This document shows, one piece after another, positions 1-9,616 of a stretch of 64,000 bases of DNA. The DNA is from Cryptomeria japonica. Lineage: Eukaryota; Streptophyta; Pinopsida; Cupressales; Cupressaceae. The stretch's first letter is position 1; each line of letters opens with the position of its first letter. The stretch is from assembly GCF_030272615.1 (NCBI RefSeq), contig NC_081412.1:698222656-698286655 (forward strand), given 5' to 3'. The notes under the pieces are model-generated. The model searched no databases and was not told the DNA's origin. It saw only the letters and a list, made by a program, of their open reading frames with translations. The translations under genes and the position numbers were made by a program.

Positions 1-965
1 ACCATAACACAAGTGTTTATACGTGGAAAACCCAAATAGGTAAAAACCACGGTGAGATGGAACTCACAAGTTAACTATCTACAGTAATAGATAACTGGCC
101 GGTTAAGACCTTACAAAGTGTTATGCTAGGAGCGAATCTTGTTAGAGATCCCAAGCGTGATTAGAAGCTTATACCCTGTTAAGAGTACTACCCTGTTAGG
201 AGTAACCTCGCTGGAGGATTTGAGAATCCAAACTAATGGATCACCTTGTTAGAGGATTTGTACAATGAAGCTTGTTAGAGCTTACCCGATTAGGGGATTT
301 GATTTTGTTGTAATGATTAGAAAACAACAAGAATGGTTTGATCTATTCTGAATAGCACAATGTTTGCTTGATCTGATCATTCTAAGTACATTCAACGCTA
401 CTCTTCATCATAACACTTATCGCTCTTCAACAAAAAATTTCACTCTTTATGCATATCAGTATTCGCATAATCTCCTCTCTATCACTATAAATTTCAAATG
501 ATTCGCTAAGATGTCTTAATATAGACATACAAATTTTATGTCGACCTAAGGAAATCAAAACACAATTTCCTAGGTGCAATGTATCTAGACAAGTAAACAC
601 AACTCATCACAAAAATGACCGCCAAGAAAATGGTGTTGGTAACTTATCACAAAAATAGATACTGGTTAAAACAGTCAATACCGGTTGGAACAAAACATGT
701 GATCCGTTGTCCTGAATCTTTCGCTTGATCTCCATCTTCATCTTCATCTTCATTTCAATGCTGACTTAGTTTAGCCACAGGTTATCTCTTAAGCACATAC
801 CGGTTGACACAGAGTACCAGTTAGAGATAAACCTTTAAACATATCGGTTGACAGTGTAAACCAATTAAGGTTACACTAGTAGTCAATGTAATCATATGTG
901 TGTGTGAGAATGTTTCATTAATGACAACAAGTGATGAATATATTACACTCATCATCAAGCCAACA
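1..965 (-). repeat. 3' LTR of copia-like element D (left end outside the window)
   Basis: The stretch ends on the plus strand in CCAACA at 960-965. It is followed at once by a C-rich tract and GGCATTGATGGCAACAC (968-994), nearly the same as the sequence next to the 3' LTR of copia C at 3728-3755; on the minus strand this is the polypurine tract before a 3' LTR. Inside, at 20-54, is a module with ACGTGGAAA, a short gap and AAAAACCACGGTG, which recurs in both LTRs of C. D is therefore a relative of C. The outer LTR end lies left of base 1, so the full length is unknown. No matching 5' LTR was found near 30.6-31.4 kb. Confidence 0.75.
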
Positions 966-1000
966 GTATCCCCCTTTGGCATTGATGGCAACACTTAGAA
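966..1000 (-). promoter_or_regulatory. Polypurine tract region of element D
   Basis: On the minus strand this reads GTGTTGCCATCAATGCC followed by AAAGGGGG and then the LTR. A purine run immediately before the 3' LTR is where plus-strand DNA synthesis is primed in LTR retrotransposons. The same block precedes the 3' LTR of C with one difference in the visible core. Confidence 0.6.
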
Positions 1001-1269
1001 AATTTTAGAGTAATACAATACCGCTAAGTGTGCATACACAACATATTTACACATATGATCATACTCCCCTTTAATGCAATACTCCCCCTTAATGCATTCA
1101 TAAATACAAAATTTTCAAAAACACACATACATATTATTACTCCCCCTTTGACAACAATGCCAAAATGGTAAAGTAAAATATGTACATATATCTAGAAAAT
1201 CCGTATCAAAGTGTTTAGCATATATTACAACTTTAAAAAAGTTTCATGCATTGGCTAATCTCATAAAAA

Positions 1270-2660
1270 TATCATTGAAGTTCTTCTTCATCTGTGATAA
1301 AGCATTTTCCCATGATTCTAGTATGTTAGCAGTATACTTAGATGTAGACGTCAACTGGGAATGAAATTATTCCATTGAGTCTGGCGTTCAGGTTTCAGGA
1401 GTAGCAAGAATAGCTTTTGCATTGGAGTAGGCTCTTTGAAGAATGTCGACCTGTGAGGTGAGTTGACTCTTGAGCTCTCTTAGAGATCGGAATCTCTTAG
1501 CCTTCTCATTATCATTCCTGTTCAGTCTTTCATGCAAATCATCTACAAACCGGTTAAAGGCATGAATGGAGTCCTGGAGTGGGACATATGCCTTGCATAT
1601 CCATTCCATTTCTTTCTTGGTTTCAACTTGACTCTTAGAAATGTCAGAGTAAAAGAAATAAACATTGGAGATAGAGGCAAGATACTTTCCTCCAGATTCA
1701 ATAGCTTTCTTCAATGGAACTCCATTATTAGATAAAGCCATTTTGCCACTTTCAATGTTCTTTGCCAGTTTATCTCCATATTTCTTCTTGTGGCTCTTCT
1801 CAGCAGACATTTGAGCAGCATCTTCAAGTGATTTGATTTGATCAGATGCATCTACAACTAACTGACCAAGTTTGGTAATGGGTGTAGGAAGATGTGCAAC
1901 AATTGTTTCTGGTAGTAGACCGGACAAAATTTCTACTGCATTTTGGATTGTCTCTGCTTCAATCCTTTTCTGTTTCAGTCTCTTCTTGTGTTATTGAGAT
2001 TGCATAACATTAGCAATCTTTATCATTTATGATGCACTCAAGGTGTTCATGTCAATGGGTCCAGAAATACTTAAAGAAGCATCATCATCATCTTCAAGTA
2101 GTTTATGCTTCCCCAGTTCAGGGGGTACACTTTTAATGATAGCTCTCTTTGTGTTCAGCTCTGTTGTTTCTCCAGGTAACTAAGTGACAACTTTCTCAGT
2201 AGACTCTTTTTGAGTATTTTCAATGACCGGTGGAGACTGGGGTTTCTCCAGTTGTTCTGTTGTCGGTTCATTGTCCACTGTTAGTTGAATACCCGATTGT
2301 TTAACTAATGTAACCTGTACTTCAGTGATTGTAGGAGGCTCCATATCTGGTGCAGTGATGTCTCTAGAGAGGTCTATTGTATTCTGATCATTTTCATCAA
2401 CAAGAATAGTGGAATCATCCTTCTTCTTTATTGGATAGACTATGTTAGCTTGAAGAATTTCCTCTTCATCCATTTTTGGTCGAAGAACATCATCTATAGT
2501 ATCATCCATATTTCTAGAGTGGACGATTTCTTCCCTCTTTTTGATTACACAGGCTAGCTGATGTGTCTCAGACTCAATAACTGGCCTTTTTGCATTAAGA
2601 AGCTTCAATCTTCTTATTTTAAAATCAAAATATACTTTGTATTGCTCATCTAAAGCACTA
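1270..2660 (-). pseudogene. C-terminal part of the D-element ORF (degraded, coiled-coil rich)
   Basis: Two open stretches, 2608-2180 (142 residues) and 1927-1388 (179 residues), read as one protein broken by stops near 2180, around 2025 and 1388. The first part is acidic and proline/threonine-rich. The second is rich in K, E, L and S with heptad-like spacing and predicts a helical coiled coil. I recognise no catalytic motif. The remnant lies between the D polypurine tract and the copia C insertion, and the other half of the same ORF is at 28856-30563. Its place just upstream of the 3' LTR is where some copia lineages (SIRE type) carry an extra envelope-like or unknown ORF. That assignment is inference; no signal peptide or membrane segment is visible. 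Confidence 0.5.
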
Positions 2661-2665
2661 ATTCC

Positions 2666-3727
2666 TGTTAGGTCCCGGAGACAACTGGGAGGGGGGGGGT
2701 GAATCAGTTGTCAACTAATTTTAAACCAAAAACAACTTCACCACCTTAATGCTTAATACCGGTAAACCAGTTAAGTATGTCAGTAGACGGTGTTAACAGT
2801 TATTAGCTATACTGGTAAAGATTAATGGATGAAATATAAACACAAAGTCATCCACAACACATGACACCAATATTTGTATGTGGAAACCCTGTAAGGGGAA
2901 AAACCACGGTGGGAAACCTTACCCACAATCAGATGATACTACTGCAGATAGTAAGTGTACATAAATGGGGTCTGCACATGTAGAAAGGCCAACAGCTTAG
3001 AGCTCACTGCTCAATCACAAGATGGGAGTCACACTGACTACAGTTGGATGGTTAAATCCAATAAGAATGTACTGCACAAAATAGCATCTTCATATGCTGG
3101 ATTCAGTACCGGTGTAATGCTGATATGCTTTCGCAAAAACCTAACTTCACCTTCAAATGATGTCTTCGTGTGTAGCTCTACTTAATCTCGCATATACCTT
3201 CACACAATTCTTTTTCGCATTCCACATCCGATCTTTCAATTAAGATCTTACATTTATACCATAACCTAAGACCAATTTTAGTAGGTCGTCTCTACAAGAT
3301 ATTACAATAAAAAAAATTTACAAACAATATAATGTCCGATGCAATAACCGATTGAAGATGTCGTCTTAATGCATTTACAACAATAATTAATCATTTCCTT
3401 AGCATGCCATGTTGATCTGGAAAAGATAAACCTACCGGTGTAACCCTAGGTAACCCTGGACCTATTTGCCAGTAAAAGAAAATATGCAAATATGAATATA
3501 CCAATGAACAAAACTCCAGGACAAGATGTCCAAAAGATGTCTTTGACATTACCAAGTGTCTTCCACATAATTCCAAGTGCTGGTGATCATTATATTTTGC
3601 CAGTGTACCATATACTAGTAACTGTGCAATAGTTACTTGCTTGTCAGTGAATGCTTCTGGATGTCCAAAGTGCTAGTGTTTTAGTAGGTGTTGACATCAA
3701 TGACAAAACCATACCAAAATACCAACA
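2666..3727 (-). repeat. 3' LTR of copia C
   Basis: This 1062-bp repeat begins TGTTAG and ends CCAACA on the plus strand. It matches the composite of 17081-17355 and 28066-28850 along its whole length. It contains a G run at 2692-2700, several ACCGGT-like words and the module ACGTGG(AAA)...AAAAACCACGGTG (here TATGTGG) at 2876-2911, also found in the LTR of D. The short ORFs inside it are not coding. Confidence 0.95.
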
Positions 3728-4132
3728 ATCTCCCCCTTTGGAATTGATGGCAACACAAGATAGAAAAACCATCAAAGTGCCAAAACAGAAATGCCAAATA
3801 CCAACAATCTCTAAAAAGATCATAACCAGAATACAGAGAGTACTAGTTTCTCCCAAACAACAATTTCTCCCCCTGGGAGCAACATGTATTTTCCAAAGTT
3901 TCCATACCAATTTCTCCAAAAGATAATGTGTTTTTCCATAGATATCTCTCCCCCTTTGACATCAAATGTCAAAGTTACAATAATATCAATTTCATATATA
4001 AAATACCAACTACTCCCCCTGAGAAGTAGCTTCCTCATCAAGGAACGGAGTAAAACATTTGCCTATTAATTCTGCCGGTTGATGACAGTCATCAACTGTC
4101 TAAGTCTCTACCGGTGGTGGTATGACTCCAAG
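3728..4132 (-). other. 3' untranslated and polypurine region of copia C
   Basis: Between the end of C's pol frame and its 3' LTR are about 400 bp without coding sequence. They contain three purine-rich blocks on the minus strand, at 3728-3745, around 3865-3875 and around 3945-3960. The block next to the LTR is the probable polypurine tract. C does not have the extra ORF seen in D at this place. Confidence 0.7.
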
Positions 4133-4370
4133 CTAAGCTCTGAGATATTCAAAAGTCTCCTTAGGCAAAGGTTTTGTGAAAATATCTGCAAGTTGTTCTT
4201 TAGTGTTCACATAAACCAGTTTTATCTCCTTTTCTTCAACTTTTTCCCTTAGAAAATTCAGTTTGATAGAAACATATTTTGTTTTAGAATGTAGTATAGG
4301 ATTCTTAGATATATCAATTGTTGCAGTGTTATCACAACATATGGTAATAGGTTCCTTTCATTTTACCTTT
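4133..4370 (-). pseudogene. C-terminal end of copia C RNase H
   Basis: Minus-strand translation from 4370 gives the end of a copia RNase H: a CDN motif with the catalytic aspartate region, an ISKNP/HSKTK-type stretch, then ADIFTKPLP and a TAG stop at 4133-4135. ADxxTKPL is a hallmark of the copia polyprotein C-terminus. It continues directly from 13139 on the other side of element A, whose CCTTT duplication occupies 4366-4370. No start codon of its own. Confidence 0.9.
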
Positions 4371-6042
4371 TGTAGCGTCGTAAATTGTACGCACTTGTTA
4401 GGGTGGTACAATTTCACACCTAGTTTAGCACCCGCCTTGGCGCATTTTGCATTTTGCATTGCATTTCCCCTTTACCACTTAATTAATTAAAGTAATTAGG
4501 TCTAAGGTCCTATTTCATCATCTTCCATATCATAAAGTTGGGCCCTTTTCATTAAAGTGTGCCCCTTTCATTTTATTCCTCTAATACATCATTTAATCAA
4601 AAACCCTAATTAGGTCCTATTTTGAACTTGGGGGCTTGATTTCAGGGGTCAAAACATCTCGAAATCAGCTGTAACTTCGAGATTCTCTCTAAAATCATCA
4701 TATCTGACGGCCCTGAAAATTTGGTGAAAAGTTGTCGGGACCATGGCGCCCGGAGAGGACCATGGCGCCCGGAGTGCACACGGTCCCGGACATTTTTCCC
4801 GAAATTTTAGGAGCGCGACCCAATCATAAAATAAAGCTTAACCCCAAGAAATTGGCAGGAGATTCAATCTCTAGGTCAGCCAAAAGTTGAAATTAAGACC
4901 TAGGGTTTCATATATAAGAGCTCTCTTTCTTCATTTGAAAGGATCCAGAATTTTGGTTTTTAAGGGCCTTCTACGTAGCGAAAGAGTGGATCTTTGAAGA
5001 CTTCAACAACATTCAACATCCATCCATCAAGCATTCATCAATTTCATTCATCCATTTAGGGCTTTGAAGACATTGAAGAGCAATAGGGGATCACCGACTG
5101 AAGATTGGCTTGTACCCCTCCCTTGGGGTTGGGTATGATTTCATGTTGTTTTCATGTCTTTGCATAAGCCTCATTATATCATTTGTATTCATGCTTTAGA
5201 TCACTTTGCATCTTGATGTAGAGCATTTACTTTGTCAATTACAAGCAATTAGGGTTTACTTTCTAGGTTGCTCTAGTTTGCTTACTTGCATTTTAGGATC
5301 TTGCACACACACAAGGTCTGCACACACAACTTTTACTATACAACTTGGCTATTTGTGGAGGTGGAAATCACCAAAGCGGGGGTTTGACTAAGGCAAAACC
5401 CTATATAGCTGCCTACAACCCTTTTCAGATATAAGTGCAGATTGCCGAATTCGAAGGACGCCGCAAATTGCAGATCCGACGGAAGCGGACCGAGACAGAA
5501 CTTCACACTAAATTCCAACCCAGAAGACCAGGACAAGGGCGTGGGGTGCCCTGGTCCTGCCAGGACAGGGGCGCTAGGCGCCCTGGTCCCTGGGACAGGG
5601 GCGCTGGGTGCCCTGGTCCTTCTGTCAGACAGCAAGTTTCAGACAGCTTTTCAGGTTGCAAAACAGCAGTTTCAGGGGCAGAATCAGGACAGTGGCGCCC
5701 ACGCCCCCATCCCGAACTTTTTCACTCATATTTTAACTCCGGGTACACATCTGCATTCTTATCTTGTCCTTGTGTTTACAGCTTTCCATTGTGTAATCTC
5801 AATTTTGCAATCTCGTTATTAGTTTATACTTGCACTTTGGAGTTAGGAATTGAACTTGCATCATTCTATCTATCATTTGCAACAAAGGAATAGAAATCCT
5901 AATAGGTAGCTCGTGGCTCTCTCTTCCACAAAAAGAAGTAGCCAATTGTGTGATACCTCTAGGCTCTTTCGTATTCCACAAGTGTGTGATTGAAAGTGAG
6001 ATTAGGGCATGTTTGCTATAGTGTCACTTTTTCCCCCACACA
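4371..6042 (+). repeat. 5' LTR of element A
   Basis: The LTR begins TGTAGC and ends CCCACACA. A TATATAA box at 4911-4917 is the likely core promoter, with the transcript start expected some 25-30 bp downstream. Upstream of it, at about 4735-4790, a pair of direct repeats GGACCATGGCGCCCGGAG is enclosed by an imperfect inverted repeat TGTCGGGACC / GGTCCCGGACA. Downstream, 5528-5622 is GC-rich with repeated GGGGCGC and GCCCTGGTCC words that can fold into hairpins. The ORFs of up to 152 codons in this GC-rich part occur in both LTRs and on both strands; I take them as by-products of base composition. Confidence 0.95.
4911..4917 (+). promoter_or_regulatory. TATA box in 5' LTR of element A
   Basis: TATATAA lies midway in the LTR, after a CTAGGGTTTCA stretch and before a pyrimidine-rich CTCTCTTTCTTC run, a usual plant promoter layout. 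The same box is at 11995-12001 in the 3' LTR. No transcript data are available here. Confidence 0.6.
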
Positions 6043-6044
6043 TT

Positions 6045-6065
6045 TTGGTGAACCCGACGTGAATT
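6045..6065 (+). promoter_or_regulatory. Primer binding site of element A
   Basis: TGGTGAACCCGACGTGAA starts three or four bases after the LTR end. Its complement folds as the acceptor stem, CCA end and T arm of a tRNA, with loop TTCGATT in B's longer match. It fits plant tRNA-Trp best from memory. The same site follows the 5' LTR of B. Confidence 0.75.
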
Positions 6066-6388
6066 CCAATCTTCTCTAATTCTGATTTATGTTTTCAAAT
6101 TTGAGTGTTTATGCTATTTCAAATTCAAATTTGTATTTACAAGTTTTAATTTCTTGCAAGATTCAAAAATTTAGAGGAAATTTTTGCTAAAACCCTAATT
6201 TTTTTCAATTCAAAGTTGAACTTGTGGATAGCTTAGTTGGGATCAATAATTTCAAATCTGATTTAGGAACTCATTTGAATCATAAATTTCATTTTCTAAA
6301 TCTACATTCTAAGTGCTTGCATTGGTTAAAATTAAACATTTCCTTCTATTTTGCATGTGTTATCATTTGAAAAAGGAAAATTGTGGTC

Positions 6389-9300
6389 ATGATGCATTCA
6401 TTTCATAGATATGATAATGGGTTAGCTTCCCTTGTTTCAATTTTTCCTTCTCCTAAAGAACCTCCCCCTATCTATAACAACATTTTAGTGCCTAAAAGAG
6501 TTGCTACCAATCCCTTTGAGACTCTCCCATTCTCTAAGGATGAAGACTTTAAGAGTGATCTTGACAATTCTCCTAAAATGTGCCCTTCCTATTTAGCTAT
6601 CCTAGAGGAAGAGAATGATATCATAAACACCTTTCTTAATGTTATTTCACCTTCCCTACATTATGCCTCTCTAAGTGAAAAGGTATTGATGGACATTGAC
6701 TTATTTTCTCCTAAAGTTGGTCCTTCCAATGGGGGCATGTTAGTGCAACAAGAGGTTATGAACACTTCTTTCAAAGATCTCCTTCCTAAGCATGAATCTT
6801 TGGAGAAATATGTTCATGTTCCTCCCAAAAAACACTCCCTTTATGAGGATCCTTTTGTGCAAGAAGATGACATGATCCCTACATTCCCTAGTGATGGCAT
6901 TTCCTTTTCCAACAAAATTCCAACTAGAGATGATGAATTAATTATTAATGCTTACCCTTCTCCTAAAGTTGGTCTTACCCATAAGCATCCCTTAGAGAAA
7001 GAAGATGAAATAATAAGCAATTTCCTTAACTCTCTCTCCCCTAAAGATCATATTGAACATATTTTGAGGAAAGAGGATGAGTTTAACACATCTATTGATC
7101 CTCTCCCTCCTAAGGATGAGGAATTAATAAACAATGTTATCTCCTCTCCCGAAATTGACAATACTTCAAACATTCCTTTCAACAACCTCACTATTTGGGA
7201 TGAACCATTAGAAGAAGGTGTAGATTATTTTGTTCCCCATGAGAGAACCCTAGCCAAAGGGGACAAAATCAAGATTGAAAACTCCCTTGATAGTTTCTCA
7301 CCTTCCTTGAATCTCAATCATTCTCCCTCTAAAAATAAAGCATCTCCCTCTCCTCAACTTGGTTCTACTCATAAGGATACACTAGTTCAAAGCCAGATGG
7401 TTAACATCTCTTTCAAAGATCTCCCTCTCAAAAGTGAGACTTTAGAGAGTAATGTTGATCCTTCTCCTAGAGAGTCTATTCCCCATGTAGATCCTTTGAT
7501 GATAGAGGATGATATGACCTTTCCTAGTGTTACTCTTCCTACTGGAACATCAATGCCTACCCCTTGTCTCTCTCCTAAAATTGATTTAATCCGTGATAAG
7601 ATTTTAGTGCAAGAGAAGACTATCAATAATTCTTCCAATACTTTTGTTCATTCCTCTAAACCATCCTCAATCAATTTGATACATGTGAATGAAACACCTA
7701 ACAAACCTCTCTTCACTGTCCAAGGTGCTTGTCCTTCTCAAAATTCTCAACCTTTAAATAAGCCTATCTTAGTGGTTCAAGGTGGTTATGCTAATGATTC
7801 TTTTTGCACTCCTAACAAACCTATTATTACTGTGCAAGGAGGTTATTCTACTAAGAGCCCTTATGAGTATGCTAAGCAACTGACTAGAGAGAGTTATAAT
7901 GTGGTTGCTCATACCTATAATACTAGAAATAATAGGCAGCCTAATCCTCCTCCTGTTACTCCAGTTTCTCTTCCTAATCCTCAACCAATTCTTCCGCAAG
8001 CTCCACGTATTTCACAAGTTCTTGGTAAGGAATATGATCTCATAGAACAACTTAAAGCTACCCCTGCTAAGATATCCCTTTGGGATTTGATCCAAACTTC
8101 TTCCGCTCATCATGGAATGTTACAAGATGCCTTGAAAGATTTGAATGTTCCTCCACCTAATACATCTAGTAATATAGTGTCTTTGGTTAACTCTGTGATG
8201 AATCCTAAAGCTCAAATTGTGTTTACTCAAGAGGAGTTGCCTACTAGTGAAATTCAACATCAATATGATCCCTTGATGATTGTGGTTATCATAAATGACA
8301 CTGCTATAAGACGAACACTGGTAGATAATGGTTATGGCCTTAATGTGTGTAGCATTAATCTATTGCATAAGATGAATGTGGATACATCCCTTATTGAGCC
8401 TGACTCTCGTCCCATTCAAGGCTTTGATAATGTGGCTAAGTCTTCATTAGGTATTATCACCTTACCCATCACAGTGGGACCTGTTACTTTGCCTTCTCCT
8501 ATCCATGTTATGTCGAGAAATCTAACATACAACTTGTTATTAGGGAGACCTTGGATTCATAGTATGCAAGCTGTCCCCTCTAGATTGCATAGACAAGTTA
8601 AATTTATTTATAATAATAAGACATATACCTTGATAGGTGATACTAATTTTCAAGCTTTTTTGCAAACATCTACTTCCAAAGGGAGTTCTTCTAAGCCTTC
8701 TTCTTCTAGTGATGACTCGTTAAACAAGATACCTATGGATGAATCATCGCCCTCTGATAATCAAAATTCTTTGGATGAGTCTGAAGTTCCTGAAGAAGAT
8801 TCTTCTCAACTTGAATCTACACATGAAAAGGCTTTTGATCCTGAGAAGGTTCTCGCAGAAGACGATTGGGGATCTCTTGATTTCAATCCCACCTTTGTAG
8901 GTGAGTATAGGGTTCCTCCTAGAGAGCTTAAAGTTAAAAAGAAGGAAGAAACTAGAGATCAATCAGTCTTACCAGAACCTATGAGCAATAATTTTGTGGC
9001 CGCTTCTCAAACTTCTTCTCCTCACACCTCTAATTCTGAAGAATTTGATTCTTTGTCTTATGAAAAACCACCTTCTCTTTCTGAAATGGCTAATCTTTAT
9101 GGTCATGGTTTTCACATTTTTGCTAAGAGTGGCTATAGTGGAAATGGTTGTGGCACAAATGAACAAGGAATTAAAGTTCCTTTAGAACATAACATGCATG
9201 AATATTTATTTGGACTTGGATATAATCTTTCTAAGCCCACCAAAGCATCTAAAAGACCATCTCTCAATGTGAATGCTTTATTTAGTAGTGATGATGATCT

Positions 9301-9616
9301 CACTTCAACTAAATCATCTTCTACTTCTATCAACTCTCATTCCCCTGATAAGGAAATCTTGGCGATGAACAAATCTCTTTATGACTCCCCTCAAATTTCC
9401 AAATCCACTTATGAATCTTTATCTCCTATTCATCATAAAGTCCTTTCCTCTAGGGATAAGGCTCTAATAAATTACACTCATCCCTCTTCTAAGATTTCTT
9501 GTGACTTTCCTTCTTCAATTTTTATCATTTTATACATGTTGTTGATCTCACTTATAGTTGAGCATTCAGCATGTCATATTCAAATACCTCATTCAATCTA
9601 TCATGTCTTTAAATAA
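6389..9616 (+). CDS. Retroelement protein of element A with protease-like and G-patch-like segments, no RT
   Basis: The frame is open over about 1076 codons; an in-frame GTG exists at 6383, but I choose ATG at 6389. Residues 1-430 are low-complexity, rich in S, P, D and E, and contain a degenerate duplication (SFKDL...ESLE / SFKDL...ETLE). Around 430-490 a unit ending NKPI-x-VQGG occurs three times. Residues about 545-750 match the protease region of B and E: EYDLIEQL, then VDNGYGLNVC at the active-site position (DNG instead of the usual DTG or DSG), then YNLLLGRPWIHSMQAVPS. Around 905-960 a glycine-patterned stretch ending FGLGYN resembles the G-patch of B. Gag capsid, zinc finger and polymerase are absent. 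The frame is intact although the LTRs differ by about 2%, which suggests it was still under use when the element moved. Confidence 0.85.
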   Translation: MMHSFHRYDNGLASLVSIFPSPKEPPPIYNNILVPKRVATNPFETLPFSKDEDFKSDLDNSPKMCPSYLAILEEENDIINTFLNVISPSLHYASLSEKVLMDIDLFSPKVGPSNGGMLVQQEVMNTSFKDLLPKHESLEKYVHVPPKKHSLYEDPFVQEDDMIPTFPSDGISFSNKIPTRDDELIINAYPSPKVGLTHKHPLEKEDEIISNFLNSLSPKDHIEHILRKEDEFNTSIDPLPPKDEELINNVISSPEIDNTSNIPFNNLTIWDEPLEEGVDYFVPHERTLAKGDKIKIENSLDSFSPSLNLNHSPSKNKASPSPQLGSTHKDTLVQSQMVNISFKDLPLKSETLESNVDPSPRESIPHVDPLMIEDDMTFPSVTLPTGTSMPTPCLSPKIDLIRDKILVQEKTINNSSNTFVHSSKPSSINLIHVNETPNKPLFTVQGACPSQNSQPLNKPILVVQGGYANDSFCTPNKPIITVQGGYSTKSPYEYAKQLTRESYNVVAHTYNTRNNRQPNPPPVTPVSLPNPQPILPQAPRISQVLGKEYDLIEQLKATPAKISLWDLIQTSSAHHGMLQDALKDLNVPPPNTSSNIVSLVNSVMNPKAQIVFTQEELPTSEIQHQYDPLMIVVIINDTAIRRTLVDNGYGLNVCSINLLHKMNVDTSLIEPDSRPIQGFDNVAKSSLGIITLPITVGPVTLPSPIHVMSRNLTYNLLLGRPWIHSMQAVPSRLHRQVKFIYNNKTYTLIGDTNFQAFLQTSTSKGSSSKPSSSSDDSLNKIPMDESSPSDNQNSLDESEVPEEDSSQLESTHEKAFDPEKVLAEDDWGSLDFNPTFVGEYRVPPRELKVKKKEETRDQSVLPEPMSNNFVAASQTSSPHTSNSEEFDSLSYEKPPSLSEMANLYGHGFHIFAKSGYSGNGCGTNEQGIKVPLEHNMHEYLFGLGYNLSKPTKASKRPSLNVNALFSSDDDLTSTKSSSTSINSHSPDKEILAMNKSLYDSPQISKSTYESLSPIHHKVLSSRDKALINYTHPSSKISCDFPSSIFIILYMLLISLIVEHSACHIQIPHSIYHVFK

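Noticed and set aside
5435-5893. ORF of 152 codons in the LTR of A (also 12519-12989)
   Set aside because: It lies in a GC-rich repeat, several frames are open on both strands, and the two LTR copies differ in frame length. No domain seen.
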